The position numbers were made by a program, and so were the translations under genes. Below are positions 53,330-61,987 of a stretch of 64,000 nt of DNA, in pieces (position 1 is the stretch's first letter; each line of letters opens with the position of its first letter). The DNA is from Cyclobacteriaceae bacterium (GTDB lineage: Bacteria > Bacteroidota > Bacteroidia > Cytophagales > Cyclobacteriaceae): NCBI GenBank assembly GCA_947458585.1, contig CANGYY010000006.1:1-64000 (forward strand), read 5' to 3'. The notes under the pieces are model-generated. The model was not told the origin of the DNA and ran no database searches. It was given only the letters and a program-made list of their open reading frames with translations.

Positions 53330-54117
53330 TTCGCTCCATGACACTCAAAATTTGGGGGATCCTTGGCTTGCTGATGCTCGCCTCTTGGATATCCTGGACC
53401 TTGTCCTTAGACTCCAGCAGTTCAGCACAGGCATCTGAGCAGCAGGCTGACTTCATCTCTCTTTTTGACGGGAAAAGTCTCGACGGATGGGAATTTGATC
53501 CAGTCTACTGGTCGGTAAAAGACGAGGCGATCGTGGGAGAAATCACCGCTGCAACGCTTCTTAAGCATAATACCTTTATCATCTGGAAGGGGGGAGAACT
53601 CGGAGATTTTGAGTTGAAGGTGGATTTTTGGATTTCAGAAAAAGGAAACTCCGGGGTGCAATACCGAAGCGATCGCTTTACGGAGTTACCCTATGCCCTA
53701 CGAGGCTACCAGGCAGATATCGATGGAGGCAATCTCTACACAGGCCAAAACTACGAAGAGCGAAAGCGGACCACTTTGGCTTATCGAGGTCAGAAGACTC
53801 AAATAGCTGCGGCACCAGATTCCATTTCCTCGATAGGTGGATATGTGCGCAACAATGCCTGGAAAGGATTGGTCCTTGTGGAAGAGTTGGGCGATCGCAC
53901 TGCCTTGGGAGACCTGATCAAAAAAGGGGAATGGAACACGATTCATATCGTAGCTAAGGGGAATCTGATGAAGCATTATGTCAACGGCACGCTGATGAGC
54001 GAGGTACTGGACGAGGATTCAAAAAATAGAAAATCGAGCGGTTTATTTGGTTTTCAAGTCCATGTTGGCCCTCCCATGAAGGTGATGTTTAAGAATATTC
54101 TCCTAAAAAAGGGATAG
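53326..54117 (+). CDS. DUF1080 / 3-keto-disaccharide hydrolase family protein
   Basis: A 263-residue exported protein with an N-terminal hydrophobic signal or anchor (LGLLMLASWISWTLSL) and a concanavalin-like domain of PF06439. Typical segments are FISLFDGKSLDGWEF, SVKDEAIVGEIT, DFELKVDFWISEKGNSGVQYRS and the C-terminal GLFGFQVHVGPPMKVMFKNILLK. Characterised members split 3-keto-glycosides. The start overlaps the cytochrome gene by four bases (ATGA), so the two proteins are made together. I infer that a cytochrome-linked enzyme produces the 3-keto substrate. Confidence 0.9.
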   Translation: MIRSMTLKIWGILGLLMLASWISWTLSLDSSSSAQASEQQADFISLFDGKSLDGWEFDPVYWSVKDEAIVGEITAATLLKHNTFIIWKGGELGDFELKVDFWISEKGNSGVQYRSDRFTELPYALRGYQADIDGGNLYTGQNYEERKRTTLAYRGQKTQIAAAPDSISSIGGYVRNNAWKGLVLVEELGDRTALGDLIKKGEWNTIHIVAKGNLMKHYVNGTLMSEVLDEDSKNRKSSGLFGFQVHVGPPMKVMFKNILLKKG

Positions 54118-54156
54118 GGCGACTAGCCCAATCATGGGTTTTACGGTAAAAAAAAA

Positions 54157-55212
54157 ATGAAGCATAAAGACTCCCAAAATTGGAAGCATACCCTCTCCAA
54201 CTCCCAGCAACTGGGAGGTATTGAAACTTCCGTTTTGGACAATGGAGCAGGTCGCGGAGTTCGTATCGCTTGGATCAATACAGGTACCGGGCTTCGCTAC
54301 AAGGTGGTGCTTGACCGTGGAATGGATATTTTGGATGCCTTTCACAATGAACATAGCCTGGCCTGGATTTCTCATGCTGGCTTGACCGCTCCGCAACCAT
54401 TTTCGAACCAAGGTATCGATTGGCTGCGCACCTTTGGTGGAGGCTTATTGACTACTTGCGGATTATCCAATGCCGGTCCTCCCAATTCCGATGCGAATGG
54501 ATCAAGAGGATTACATGGCAATTATTCAAACCTATCCGCCGAAATCATTTCCATCAAGCAGCCCGATATTTTCTCTGGAGACTTGGGGTTTGAGTTGGTT
54601 GGGAAAGTTACCGAAAGCAGCACTTTTGGTCCCAGTTTGGAACTCGTTCGACGGATCTCCGGAACAATCGGATCGGCAGAAATTAAGATCCAAGACCTAG
54701 TCACAAATCGAGGAAATGCAAAAGCTCCTCACATGCTTTTGTACCATATCAATTGTGGATGGCCTTTGATTGATGAAGGAACGCGGATTGTCTGGCAGGG
54801 TGAGTTGCAACCGAGACCTGGAGAGTCTGACATTCGTCAAAATTCCAGAAAAGATGGATTCAGACACTGTCCAGCTCCCATGGATAGCCATGCTGGCTTT
54901 GGGGAAGAGGTAGCCTTTATTGACCCGCAGGGAGATAAGGAGCAACACGTTATTTGCGGCTATGTCAACGATCAATTGGGATTGGGACTGAAGATTTCCT
55001 TTTCCAAAACCCAATTGCCTTGGCTTATCCATTGGCAGCATTGGGGAAAAAATGAATACGTAACAGCGCTTGAGCCGGCTACAAATCCACCGATTGGACA
55101 GGCTGCTGCGCGAGCGAATCAGAGTTTGGTGGAGCTAGAGCCAGGCGAAAGCCGAAGTTATGACCTCCACCTCAGCGTCTTGATAGGTGAGGCCGCTCGG
55201 GAATTTTCTTGA
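54157..55212 (+). CDS. Aldose 1-epimerase-like protein (DUF4432)
   Basis: A 351-residue protein of the galactose-mutarotase-like DUF4432 family. Visible segments are RGVRIAWINTGTGLRYKVVLDRGMDILDA, WLRTFGGGLLTTCGLSNAG and LLYHINCGWPLIDEG. There is no signal peptide, so it is cytoplasmic. Family members bind sugars, and epimerase or mutarotase activity is suspected. It lies 39 bases downstream of the DUF1080 gene and 78 bases before the cupin-like gene. Confidence 0.85.
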   Translation: MKHKDSQNWKHTLSNSQQLGGIETSVLDNGAGRGVRIAWINTGTGLRYKVVLDRGMDILDAFHNEHSLAWISHAGLTAPQPFSNQGIDWLRTFGGGLLTTCGLSNAGPPNSDANGSRGLHGNYSNLSAEIISIKQPDIFSGDLGFELVGKVTESSTFGPSLELVRRISGTIGSAEIKIQDLVTNRGNAKAPHMLLYHINCGWPLIDEGTRIVWQGELQPRPGESDIRQNSRKDGFRHCPAPMDSHAGFGEEVAFIDPQGDKEQHVICGYVNDQLGLGLKISFSKTQLPWLIHWQHWGKNEYVTALEPATNPPIGQAAARANQSLVELEPGESRSYDLHLSVLIGEAAREFS

Positions 55213-55290
55213 CCCAGTTTGAAATGACCTGCCGCTTATTGAATGATTTAAAAGAAAAAAATAGACTACCAAAACCCAAAATACAGACCT

Positions 55291-56499
55291 ATGAGTTTTG
55301 CCAAAAAAGCGCTCGAACAGGGCGAAGGAATTGTACGATTGACCCCTACTTGGGTGCCCCGGTCTTTTTGTGTGCCGGGACGAAGAATTAAACTGCATCC
55401 CGACGATTATTATGCCTTTGGAGGCATGCGTGGAGGGATCGATGAACGCTGGTTTGCCTCTACCACTGCTGCCCAAAACGGACCATTGACTTCAAAAAAT
55501 GAAGGATTGAGTCACATTGCCCTGGAGGATGGCGGAAAAGTAACGCTTGGGCTGCTCAAGGATGCAGTGGAAGAACTGGGAGCTGACCTGATCGGCTCTC
55601 GCCTATGGAATGAGTTCAAGTCCTGGCCCATGTACTCCAAATTTTTTGACAACATGGGGCCTTTGCCGCACCACATTCACCCTTCGGATGAGTTTGGCAA
55701 ATTGACTGGTCAAAATGGAAAGCCAGAGGCCTACTATTTTCCCCCACAAGTGAATAACCACGGAGGAGATTTTCCTTACACCTTCTTTGGCATTGCGCCG
55801 GGAACGAGCAAGGAGACGATTCTGGACTGCTTGAAAAATTTCAACAAAGGGGACAACAAGATCACCAATTACTCCCAAGCCTTTCGCTTACAGCCGGGCA
55901 CGGGTTGGGATGTGCCTCCCGGGATGCTCCATGCGCCTGGAAGTATGTGTACCTACGAACCCCAAAAAGCCTCCGACATTTTTGCCATGTACCAATCCTT
56001 GGTGAACGAAGCCATTATTCCGGATGAATTGCTCTGGAATGCTTGTCCAAAAAACCGTTGGGGAGACTACGAACTCTTGTTGGAAATGATCGACTGGGAT
56101 CTCAACGTTAATCCCAACCTGATGGAAAACCACTACATGGAGCCCAAGCCGGTAGCTGACCCTGCTCAGATGCAGGCTGCAGGCTACCAGGAAACCTGGA
56201 TTTGCTACCGATCTTATGACTACAGTGCCAAGGAACTTACCGTACTACCTGGGCAGACTGTCGTGATTCGAGATGCAGCAGCCTATGGCATGATCATGAT
56301 GCAAGGGCATGGAAAAATGGGTGCTTGGGATATTGAAACTCCTTCGCTGATCCGTTTTGGCCAATTGACCCAGGATGAATATTTCGTTTCCGAAGCCGCT
56401 GCGAAGGCAGGAGTAAAAATCACCAACAGTTCCAAATCAGATCCTATCGTGATGCTCAAGCACTTTGGGCCCAAGAATCCTGATTTGACGGTATTGTGA
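55291..56499 (+). CDS. Cupin-fold sugar-isomerase-like protein
   Basis: A 402-residue cytoplasmic protein I can only place by fold. The motif LPHHIHPSDEFGK looks like a cupin metal site with three His and a Glu. A second conserved block, GTGWDVPPGMLHAPGSMCTYEPQKASDIFAMYQ, contains the fourth ligand His. The arrangement resembles mannose-6-phosphate isomerase-type cupins. Its position in the sugar cluster supports an isomerase role on a keto-sugar; the reaction is unknown. Confidence 0.7.
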   Translation: MSFAKKALEQGEGIVRLTPTWVPRSFCVPGRRIKLHPDDYYAFGGMRGGIDERWFASTTAAQNGPLTSKNEGLSHIALEDGGKVTLGLLKDAVEELGADLIGSRLWNEFKSWPMYSKFFDNMGPLPHHIHPSDEFGKLTGQNGKPEAYYFPPQVNNHGGDFPYTFFGIAPGTSKETILDCLKNFNKGDNKITNYSQAFRLQPGTGWDVPPGMLHAPGSMCTYEPQKASDIFAMYQSLVNEAIIPDELLWNACPKNRWGDYELLLEMIDWDLNVNPNLMENHYMEPKPVADPAQMQAAGYQETWICYRSYDYSAKELTVLPGQTVVIRDAAAYGMIMMQGHGKMGAWDIETPSLIRFGQLTQDEYFVSEAAAKAGVKITNSSKSDPIVMLKHFGPKNPDLTVL

Positions 56500-56552
56500 T
56501 TAAATAATTAGAGGATTTTGTTTTTACACTACGTTACTAACCCAAAATAGCA

Positions 56553-57569
56553 ATGAATACATTACCCAAACTGCACAATGCCACTTGGCCTGGATTGGTT
56601 GGAAAAGGTCCAGACTCAGAGCCAGTAATCGCCTTTGATCAGTTACTCGAAATGACCGCTGCAGCTGAAGTGGGCGGAGTCAAATTTGATGGAATTGATG
56701 TGGGCTTACTCGAACCACATATTTACCTAGATCAGGCGGAAGAAGCTAAAAAGCTAGCGGACAAAGTTTCCAAACATGGCCTTAAAGTAGGTTCCCTCGT
56801 AGCTCCAATCTGGGCAGGATCCGCCATGGGTACAGCCGATCAGCGCAAAACTTTTGTGGAGATGGTTCGCAAGTCTTGTGAATTTGGCCAGCAGCTGAAG
56901 GCGCTTGGCGTCAGGGATTATGGAATCGTCCGGATTGATTCCGCTGCAGGCGTATCCGACTGGGCCAAGGATCCACTCGGTAATTCCAAATTGATTGCCA
57001 AGACCTTTCAAGAAGCCGCTGATATCGCAGCTAGCTATGGAGAAAAGTTGGCAGCAGAAGGAGAAATCTGCTGGGGAGGCATGCACAGCTGGAAGCACAT
57101 GGTCGAATTGTTAGAAATGACCGATCGAAAGAATGTGGGTTTTCAGGCCGACATGTCGCATACCTTCCTGTACACCCTAGGCTACAATGCCCCGGAGCAT
57201 CGCATTCTGCCAGTAGACGCAGATTTGAAGGATAGAGAAGTGATCAAAGCTGCTATTAAAACAGTTTCAGATGCACTGCGTCCTTGGACCATCGACTTCC
57301 ACGTGGCCCAGAATGACGGTTCGGTATTTGGTTCTGGATCACACGATAAAACTGGCCGTCACTGCCAGGCTACCGATCCGAATGGCCTGCTCGATATCGC
57401 CCATGATGCTGGTTATTGGATGCGAGATGCTGCTGGGAATTACAACCAAGCTTTGACCCACATTTGCTGGGATGGCTGCATGTTCCCCAATGCCGTCATG
57501 GAAAAGCAGCAAACCTGGAACGACATCCTGGCTGCGATGATTGCAGTTCGTACTGCACAGGGGCATTGA
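56553..57569 (+). CDS. TIM-barrel sugar phosphate isomerase/epimerase family protein
   Basis: A 338-residue protein of the xylose isomerase-like (AP endonuclease 2) superfamily. Segments [28 protein letters not shown]-like text, [32 protein letters not shown] and [18 protein letters not shown]-like C-terminal text fit the metal-binding barrel, with Glu, Asp and His as likely ligands. It is cytoplasmic. The substrate is not known, and the neighbours suggest a keto-sugar or lactone. Confidence 0.8.
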   Translation: MNTLPKLHNATWPGLVGKGPDSEPVIAFDQLLEMTAAAEVGGVKFDGIDVGLLEPHIYLDQAEEAKKLADKVSKHGLKVGSLVAPIWAGSAMGTADQRKTFVEMVRKSCEFGQQLKALGVRDYGIVRIDSAAGVSDWAKDPLGNSKLIAKTFQEAADIAASYGEKLAAEGEICWGGMHSWKHMVELLEMTDRKNVGFQADMSHTFLYTLGYNAPEHRILPVDADLKDREVIKAAIKTVSDALRPWTIDFHVAQNDGSVFGSGSHDKTGRHCQATDPNGLLDIAHDAGYWMRDAAGNYNQALTHICWDGCMFPNAVMEKQQTWNDILAAMIAVRTAQGH

Positions 57570-57683
57570 GTGTGAGGGCTTTGAATTTGTTCTTGGGGCT
57601 GCTTTAGCCCAATAAAATTCACTGTCACTTACCCAAAAATTGAATACTAGAGATCTTTCTTTTACATCATTCTTACTAGAAAA

Positions 57684-58850
57684 ATGAGCAACAAAAAATT
57701 AATTCGTGTAGGCCTCATCGGCACAGGGCTGATGGGTAGAATTCACACCAATGGCTACAAGCGCTTGGCAGACTTTTTTCCAGAATACGAATACCGCCCT
57801 GTATTGCAAGCCTGCTGCTCCCGAAGAGAAGCCAATGCCAAAGCTTTTATGGAGCGCTGGGATTATGCTTCCTACGAAACAGACTGGCGCAAGCTACTCG
57901 CACGGGAGGATATTGACGCAGTGGATATCTGTACGCCAAACGACATGCACGCAGAAATTGCCATTGCTGCAGCGAAGGCTGGCAAAATGATCCTCTGTGA
58001 GAAGCCCCTTGCCCGAACTGTTGCCGAAGCCAAAGGCATGCTGGAGGCAGTGGAAAAAGCAGGTGTGAAAAACACAGTCTGGTACAATTACCGCCGAGTA
58101 CCGGCAGTGACCCTAGCCAAAAACATTGTTGCTTCTGGGAAGCTGGGCAAAATTTTCCATTACCGAGCCAACTTCCTTCAAGATTGGACCATCAACCCGG
58201 ACTTGCCACAAGGTGGAGATGGAACCTGGAGACTGGATGTAGAATCAGCGGGCTCCGGAGTAACGGGCGATTTGCTGGCGCACTGCATCGATACGGCCAT
58301 GTGGATCAATGGAGGAATCAAGGATGTTTCCGCCATGACCGAGACCTTTGTAAAGGAACGTGTGCATTCGGACACGGGCAAAAAGCAGGCAGTAGGAATC
58401 GACGACGCCTGTATTTTTCATTGCCACTTTGACAATGGTTCCCTTGGCCTTTTTGAAGCCACGCGCTATGCGCGTGGGCACAAGGCCTTATACACCCTCG
58501 AGATCAATGGGGAGCATGCCTCCATCCGTTGGGATTTACATGATTTGACCCGTTTGGAATATTTTGACCACAGCGACGAAGGCAAGGTGCGCGGCTGGCG
58601 ATCCATTCACGTAACAGATGGAGATCACCCTTACATGCACCGCTGGTGGATTCCGGGAACTTCCATTGGCTACGAGCACTCCTTTATCCACCAAGTGGCT
58701 GATTTCTTCCACAGTTTGGAAACTGGTGAATCTTGTCACCCTACCTTCCGCGATGCTTTTGAAACGCAGAAAGTGTGTGAGGCAGTACTCGACTCAGCAC
58801 GCGATCGTGCTTGGAAAGACACCGGGGTGGAGTGGGTAGAGAAGGTGTGA
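57684..58850 (+). CDS. Gfo/Idh/MocA-family sugar dehydrogenase
   Basis: A 388-residue NAD(P)-dependent enzyme. The Rossmann motif is [17 protein letters not shown] and the catalytic-Lys motif is [46 protein letters not shown] and [18 protein letters not shown] are typical. Unlike the 24.4-kb homologue it has no Tat signal and no Cys cluster, so it is cytoplasmic. It is last in the plus-strand operon and would reduce or oxidise a sugar hydroxyl. The substrate is unknown. Confidence 0.88.
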   Translation: MSNKKLIRVGLIGTGLMGRIHTNGYKRLADFFPEYEYRPVLQACCSRREANAKAFMERWDYASYETDWRKLLAREDIDAVDICTPNDMHAEIAIAAAKAGKMILCEKPLARTVAEAKGMLEAVEKAGVKNTVWYNYRRVPAVTLAKNIVASGKLGKIFHYRANFLQDWTINPDLPQGGDGTWRLDVESAGSGVTGDLLAHCIDTAMWINGGIKDVSAMTETFVKERVHSDTGKKQAVGIDDACIFHCHFDNGSLGLFEATRYARGHKALYTLEINGEHASIRWDLHDLTRLEYFDHSDEGKVRGWRSIHVTDGDHPYMHRWWIPGTSIGYEHSFIHQVADFFHSLETGESCHPTFRDAFETQKVCEAVLDSARDRAWKDTGVEWVEKV

Positions 58851-59001
58851 ATGGAATAGTATAATAAAGGGAAGTAGTAAGTACTCTAGATACAAGATGC
58901 AAGAAACAAGAGATTAGACTCAGTTCTGTTGATATAAAAATTCTGCCTAAGGAGCAGGATTCAATTCATCTTGCTTCTTGTGTCTCAGCTCTTGCTTCTC
59001 C

Positions 59002-59080
59002 CTAATGTCGAACGCTGAACGCCCAGTGCAGAATGTCGAATTGGGGAAACTAGTTTCTAGTGTCATTAGGCATCCTAGTC
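59002..59080. repeat. Direct repeat copy 1
   Basis: This 79-base segment beginning CTAATGTCGAACGCTGAACG is repeated almost exactly 143 bases downstream. The only difference I see is one T. Confidence 0.85.
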
Positions 59081-59144
59081 TCGTTTCTTGCTTCTCGGCT
59101 CTTGCTTCTAGAAACATCTTGATACTAGTTACTTGCTACTTTTT

Positions 59145-59222
59145 CTAATGTCGAACGCTGAACGCCCAGTGCAGAATGTCGAATTGGGGAAACTAGTTTC
59201 AGTGTCATTAGGCATCCTAGTC
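59145..59222. repeat. Direct repeat copy 2
   Basis: The second copy, 78 bases. The flanks beyond the repeat (TTGTTTCTTGC and CTTGATACTTG words) are similar but more diverged, so the duplicated unit is probably about 143 bases. Confidence 0.85.
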
Positions 59223-59307
59223 TTGTTTCTTGCCTGCCTGTCGGCAGATAGGTATCTCGTTTCTTGCCTCTCGAAGCGTCTTGATACTTGATACTTGCTA
59301 CTATTAT

Positions 59308-59868
59308 CTAAACCAAAACCACCCTTAAACTCTTTGCTCCCTGCGCTCCAATAACCAAAGACTGCTCAATGTCTGCGGTTTTGGAGGGGCCAGCAAGAAA
59401 TAGTCCAAACCCGGATTGGGCTGCTGCTATTTTATCATACCCTTGATGCATGGTGTCTTCAAGTCGGTTGCGATCGAGAACAATCACCAAATGCTCTGTT
59501 GCAAAGGGGAGTGCACGAAGTCCAAGCTGGGTGTCCTCAAGCCAAATGGCACCGTTTTCTGCTACCCCAAATTGCCCGTCTAGGATCGCCACTTCCAAGG
59601 TCTCCAAGGCATGCGGATCCTCCGGCAAAGAAAGGGTTGCCAGCTCGGAGAACTGGGGGGAAAGGGAAATCACTTTTGAAAAGCCAGAAGTTGATAACCA
59701 CTCTTCGAACTCGCTTTTGGATAGTACTTCGCCCTTATTGCAGGAGATGGACTGCGTAAATCGTTCCTCCAAGTTTCCTGGGTTGGAGAAATGAGGAATA
59801 TCGGGCAGCGCTTTGGGTTCGAGGGTTAGGCTCCGAATCGCGCTTAAGATTTTTTCTCTGCTGCTCAT
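59308..59868 (-). CDS. lutC: LutC-like lactate utilization protein (LUD domain)
   Basis: A 186-residue LUD-domain protein, part of the LutABC L-lactate oxidase. MSSREKILSAIRSL is the N-terminus; ATLSLPEDPHALETLEVAILDGQFGVAENGAIWLED and FLAGPSKTADIEQSLVIGAQGAKSL are the LUD motifs. The start overlaps the lutB stop by four bases (ATGA), which is why I chose this Met over one 7 codons upstream. It is the last gene of the operon. Confidence 0.88.
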   Translation of the reverse strand: MSSREKILSAIRSLTLEPKALPDIPHFSNPGNLEERFTQSISCNKGEVLSKSEFEEWLSTSGFSKVISLSPQFSELATLSLPEDPHALETLEVAILDGQFGVAENGAIWLEDTQLGLRALPFATEHLVIVLDRNRLEDTMHQGYDKIAAAQSGFGLFLAGPSKTADIEQSLVIGAQGAKSLRVVLV

Positions 59869-61223
59869 GACCTGTTTTTTCGATACCACTGTTGAAAAGA
59901 TTCCTTAGGAGGGTCTGGGAGGTTTCTATTTTTCCCCCAGATATTCAAAGGATGATAAATTAGGCTATTCGGAAGGGATTTTAGCGCATTCCGCATCAGG
60001 CTTCCAGAAATTTTGTAGGCTAGAGGACTCTTGAATATTCCGTTTGCCAACTTCATGGATAGCCCTTTGGCGAATTCGCCCTGCGTTTTGGTGACCTCCT
60101 GCCTCCATTCGTACAGTTGCTCGTGAATGTTGATTTTCACTGGGCATACATCCGTGCAACTTCCGCAAAGTGTGGAGGCAAAGGGAAGGCTGCTGTGCTT
60201 CTTCAAATCTAGCCCTGGAGATAATATGGACCCAATCGGTCCTGGAACAGTGCTGTTGTAACTGAATCCCCCACTTCTGCGGTAGATGGGACAGGTGTTC
60301 ATGCAAGCCCCACAGCGGATGCATTTGAGGGAGTTTCTAAATTTCTCTCGTGCCAGTTGAGCCGTACGGCCGTTGTCTACGAGGATGATGTGAATTTCTT
60401 TTTCGGGCGATGGACTTCTGAAATGAGAGTTGTAGTTGGTGATGGGCTGCCCGGTGGCCGATCTAGCCAGCAAGCGAAGAAATACCCCCAGGTCTTTCCG
60501 TCTGGGGAGGATTTTTTCGATGCCCATACAAGCTATGTGTACTTTGGCCAGGTGAACACCCATGTCGGCGTTGCCCTCGTTGGTGCACACGACAAATTCC
60601 CCCGTCTCCGCAATTCCAAAGTTGACCCCAGTGATGGCTACCTTGGCGGCAAAGAATTTTTCCCGCAGGTGAACTCGTGCGGCCTGCGTGAGGTAGGCAG
60701 GATCTTCATTGCCTTTTTCGGTGTGGAGCTTCTCGTGAAAAAGTTCGGAAATCTCTCCTTTTTTCAAGTGAATAGCAGGCAAGACAATATGACTTGGGGG
60801 CTGGTTGAGAAACTGGACGATGCGCTCCCCTAGGTCTGTGTCTACCACTTCGACGCCGTGCTTTTCCAAGTAGGGATTGAGGTGGCACTCCTCCGTGAGG
60901 ATGGACTTACTTTTGACTACGGCAGTGCAGTTTTGCTGTTGGAGGATTTCCAGTACCAGCCGGTTGTGTGCTTCACTGTCTGCTGCCCAATGGACAATGA
61001 TTCCATTTTTTGTGGCATTGCGCTCAAATTCTTCCAAGTAGTCGGCAAGATTTGCAAGGACATTATCCTTGATGCCAGAGGCCAAGTCCCGTAATTGCTC
61101 CCATTCGGGGATGCCTTTGCTGACTTTGTCTCGCTTATCGCGAACAAACCAGAGCGTTTCATCATGCCATTTTGCTTTTTGGCTATCCTTCAAAAATTCA
61201 GTTGCATTCTCCGGATGTGTCAT
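59865..61223 (-). CDS. lutB: LutB-like iron-sulfur protein
   Basis: A 452-residue cytoplasmic protein. An N-terminal LUD domain (GVNFGIAETGEFVVCTNEGNAD) precedes two ferredoxin-type motifs: CIRCGACMNTCPIY and CGSCTDVCPVKINI. These hold 4Fe-4S clusters that carry electrons from lactate. It lies between lutA and lutC with four-base overlaps (ATGA) on each side. The length and domain order match Bacillus LutB. Confidence 0.93.
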   Translation of the reverse strand: MTHPENATEFLKDSQKAKWHDETLWFVRDKRDKVSKGIPEWEQLRDLASGIKDNVLANLADYLEEFERNATKNGIIVHWAADSEAHNRLVLEILQQQNCTAVVKSKSILTEECHLNPYLEKHGVEVVDTDLGERIVQFLNQPPSHIVLPAIHLKKGEISELFHEKLHTEKGNEDPAYLTQAARVHLREKFFAAKVAITGVNFGIAETGEFVVCTNEGNADMGVHLAKVHIACMGIEKILPRRKDLGVFLRLLARSATGQPITNYNSHFRSPSPEKEIHIILVDNGRTAQLAREKFRNSLKCIRCGACMNTCPIYRRSGGFSYNSTVPGPIGSILSPGLDLKKHSSLPFASTLCGSCTDVCPVKINIHEQLYEWRQEVTKTQGEFAKGLSMKLANGIFKSPLAYKISGSLMRNALKSLPNSLIYHPLNIWGKNRNLPDPPKESFQQWYRKNRS

Positions 61224-61978
61224 GACAGGGCCTGGTTTAGGATTTCCGCAAGGTGAAGAAACTTTAGCTCCTGCTTGGATCGGGAAGCAATGCCTTGCAA
61301 GTGCATGATGCAGGACATGTCGCCACCGGTGAGGATTTCGGTTTTGTGCTGTAGGTGATCTGCTAGTCTATCTTTTCCCATTTGTATGGAAAGCGCCTCT
61401 TCGGTGACGGCAAAAGTTCCTCCAAAGCCACAGCATTCGTCTGTTCTGCTGAGTTCCACCCATTCCAATCCGGCTAGATTTTCCAGGAGTTTGCGGGCCT
61501 TATTGTAAGGAGGTTGGTTGAGTTCCGATCCAGAGGAGAGGTGCAGCCCTCGCTGCCCATGGCAGGAGGAGTGAAACCCTACCCGGTGGGGAAATTTCCC
61601 TTCCAGCTTTTCTATTTTGAGTACGTCGGTGATGAATTCGATGAGTTCATAGATTTTATGCTCCAGGGCCTCCTGTTCTATTTCTAAGCCGGCAATCGCA
61701 GGAAAGTGCTCTTTTACGTGCAGGGTGCAGCTTCCAGAAGGACAAACCACATAGTCAAAGTCATTGAAGGTTTCTATAAAATGCCTTGCCGTGCCTACTG
61801 TATCCCGTGCATACCCAGCATTGGCTAGGGGCTGTCCACAGCAGGTTTGACCTGAGGGATAGGTCACCTGGCAACCTAATTTTTCCAACAACTCCAAAGT
61901 TGCAATGCCTACTTGCGGGTAGAACTGGTCTACGTAGCAGGGGATAAACAAGGCAACGGATGGGGACTTGGTTTTCAT
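61220..61978 (-). CDS. lutA: LutA-like (Fe-S)-binding protein
   Basis: A 252-residue protein with two CCG-type domains. The first holds PSGQTCCGQPLANAGY and SGSCTLHV, the second SSCHGQRGL and DECCGFGGTF. These resemble heterodisulfide reductase subunits and coordinate Fe-S clusters. It forms LutABC with the two downstream genes for L-lactate oxidation to pyruvate. Its start follows the FGGY kinase stop by 9 bases. Confidence 0.93.
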   Translation of the reverse strand: MKTKSPSVALFIPCYVDQFYPQVGIATLELLEKLGCQVTYPSGQTCCGQPLANAGYARDTVGTARHFIETFNDFDYVVCPSGSCTLHVKEHFPAIAGLEIEQEALEHKIYELIEFITDVLKIEKLEGKFPHRVGFHSSCHGQRGLHLSSGSELNQPPYNKARKLLENLAGLEWVELSRTDECCGFGGTFAVTEEALSIQMGKDRLADHLQHKTEILTGGDMSCIMHLQGIASRSKQELKFLHLAEILNQALS

Positions 61979-61987
61979 TGAGGTAAG

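Larger units (their letters stand above)
58851..59307. other. Gene-free region with a duplicated composite repeat
   Basis: No credible gene is seen in these 457 bases between the Gfo gene and lutC. They hold tandem-like words of the type CTTGCTTCT and GATACTTGATACTTG, and one long direct duplication described separately. A CTGCC-TGTC-GGCAG dyad occurs near 59236-59248. Confidence 0.7.

Noticed and set aside
59002-59222. Duplicated block considered as a CRISPR array
   Set aside because: Only two copies, 78-79 bases long, with no regular short repeat/spacer pattern and no cas gene in the window.
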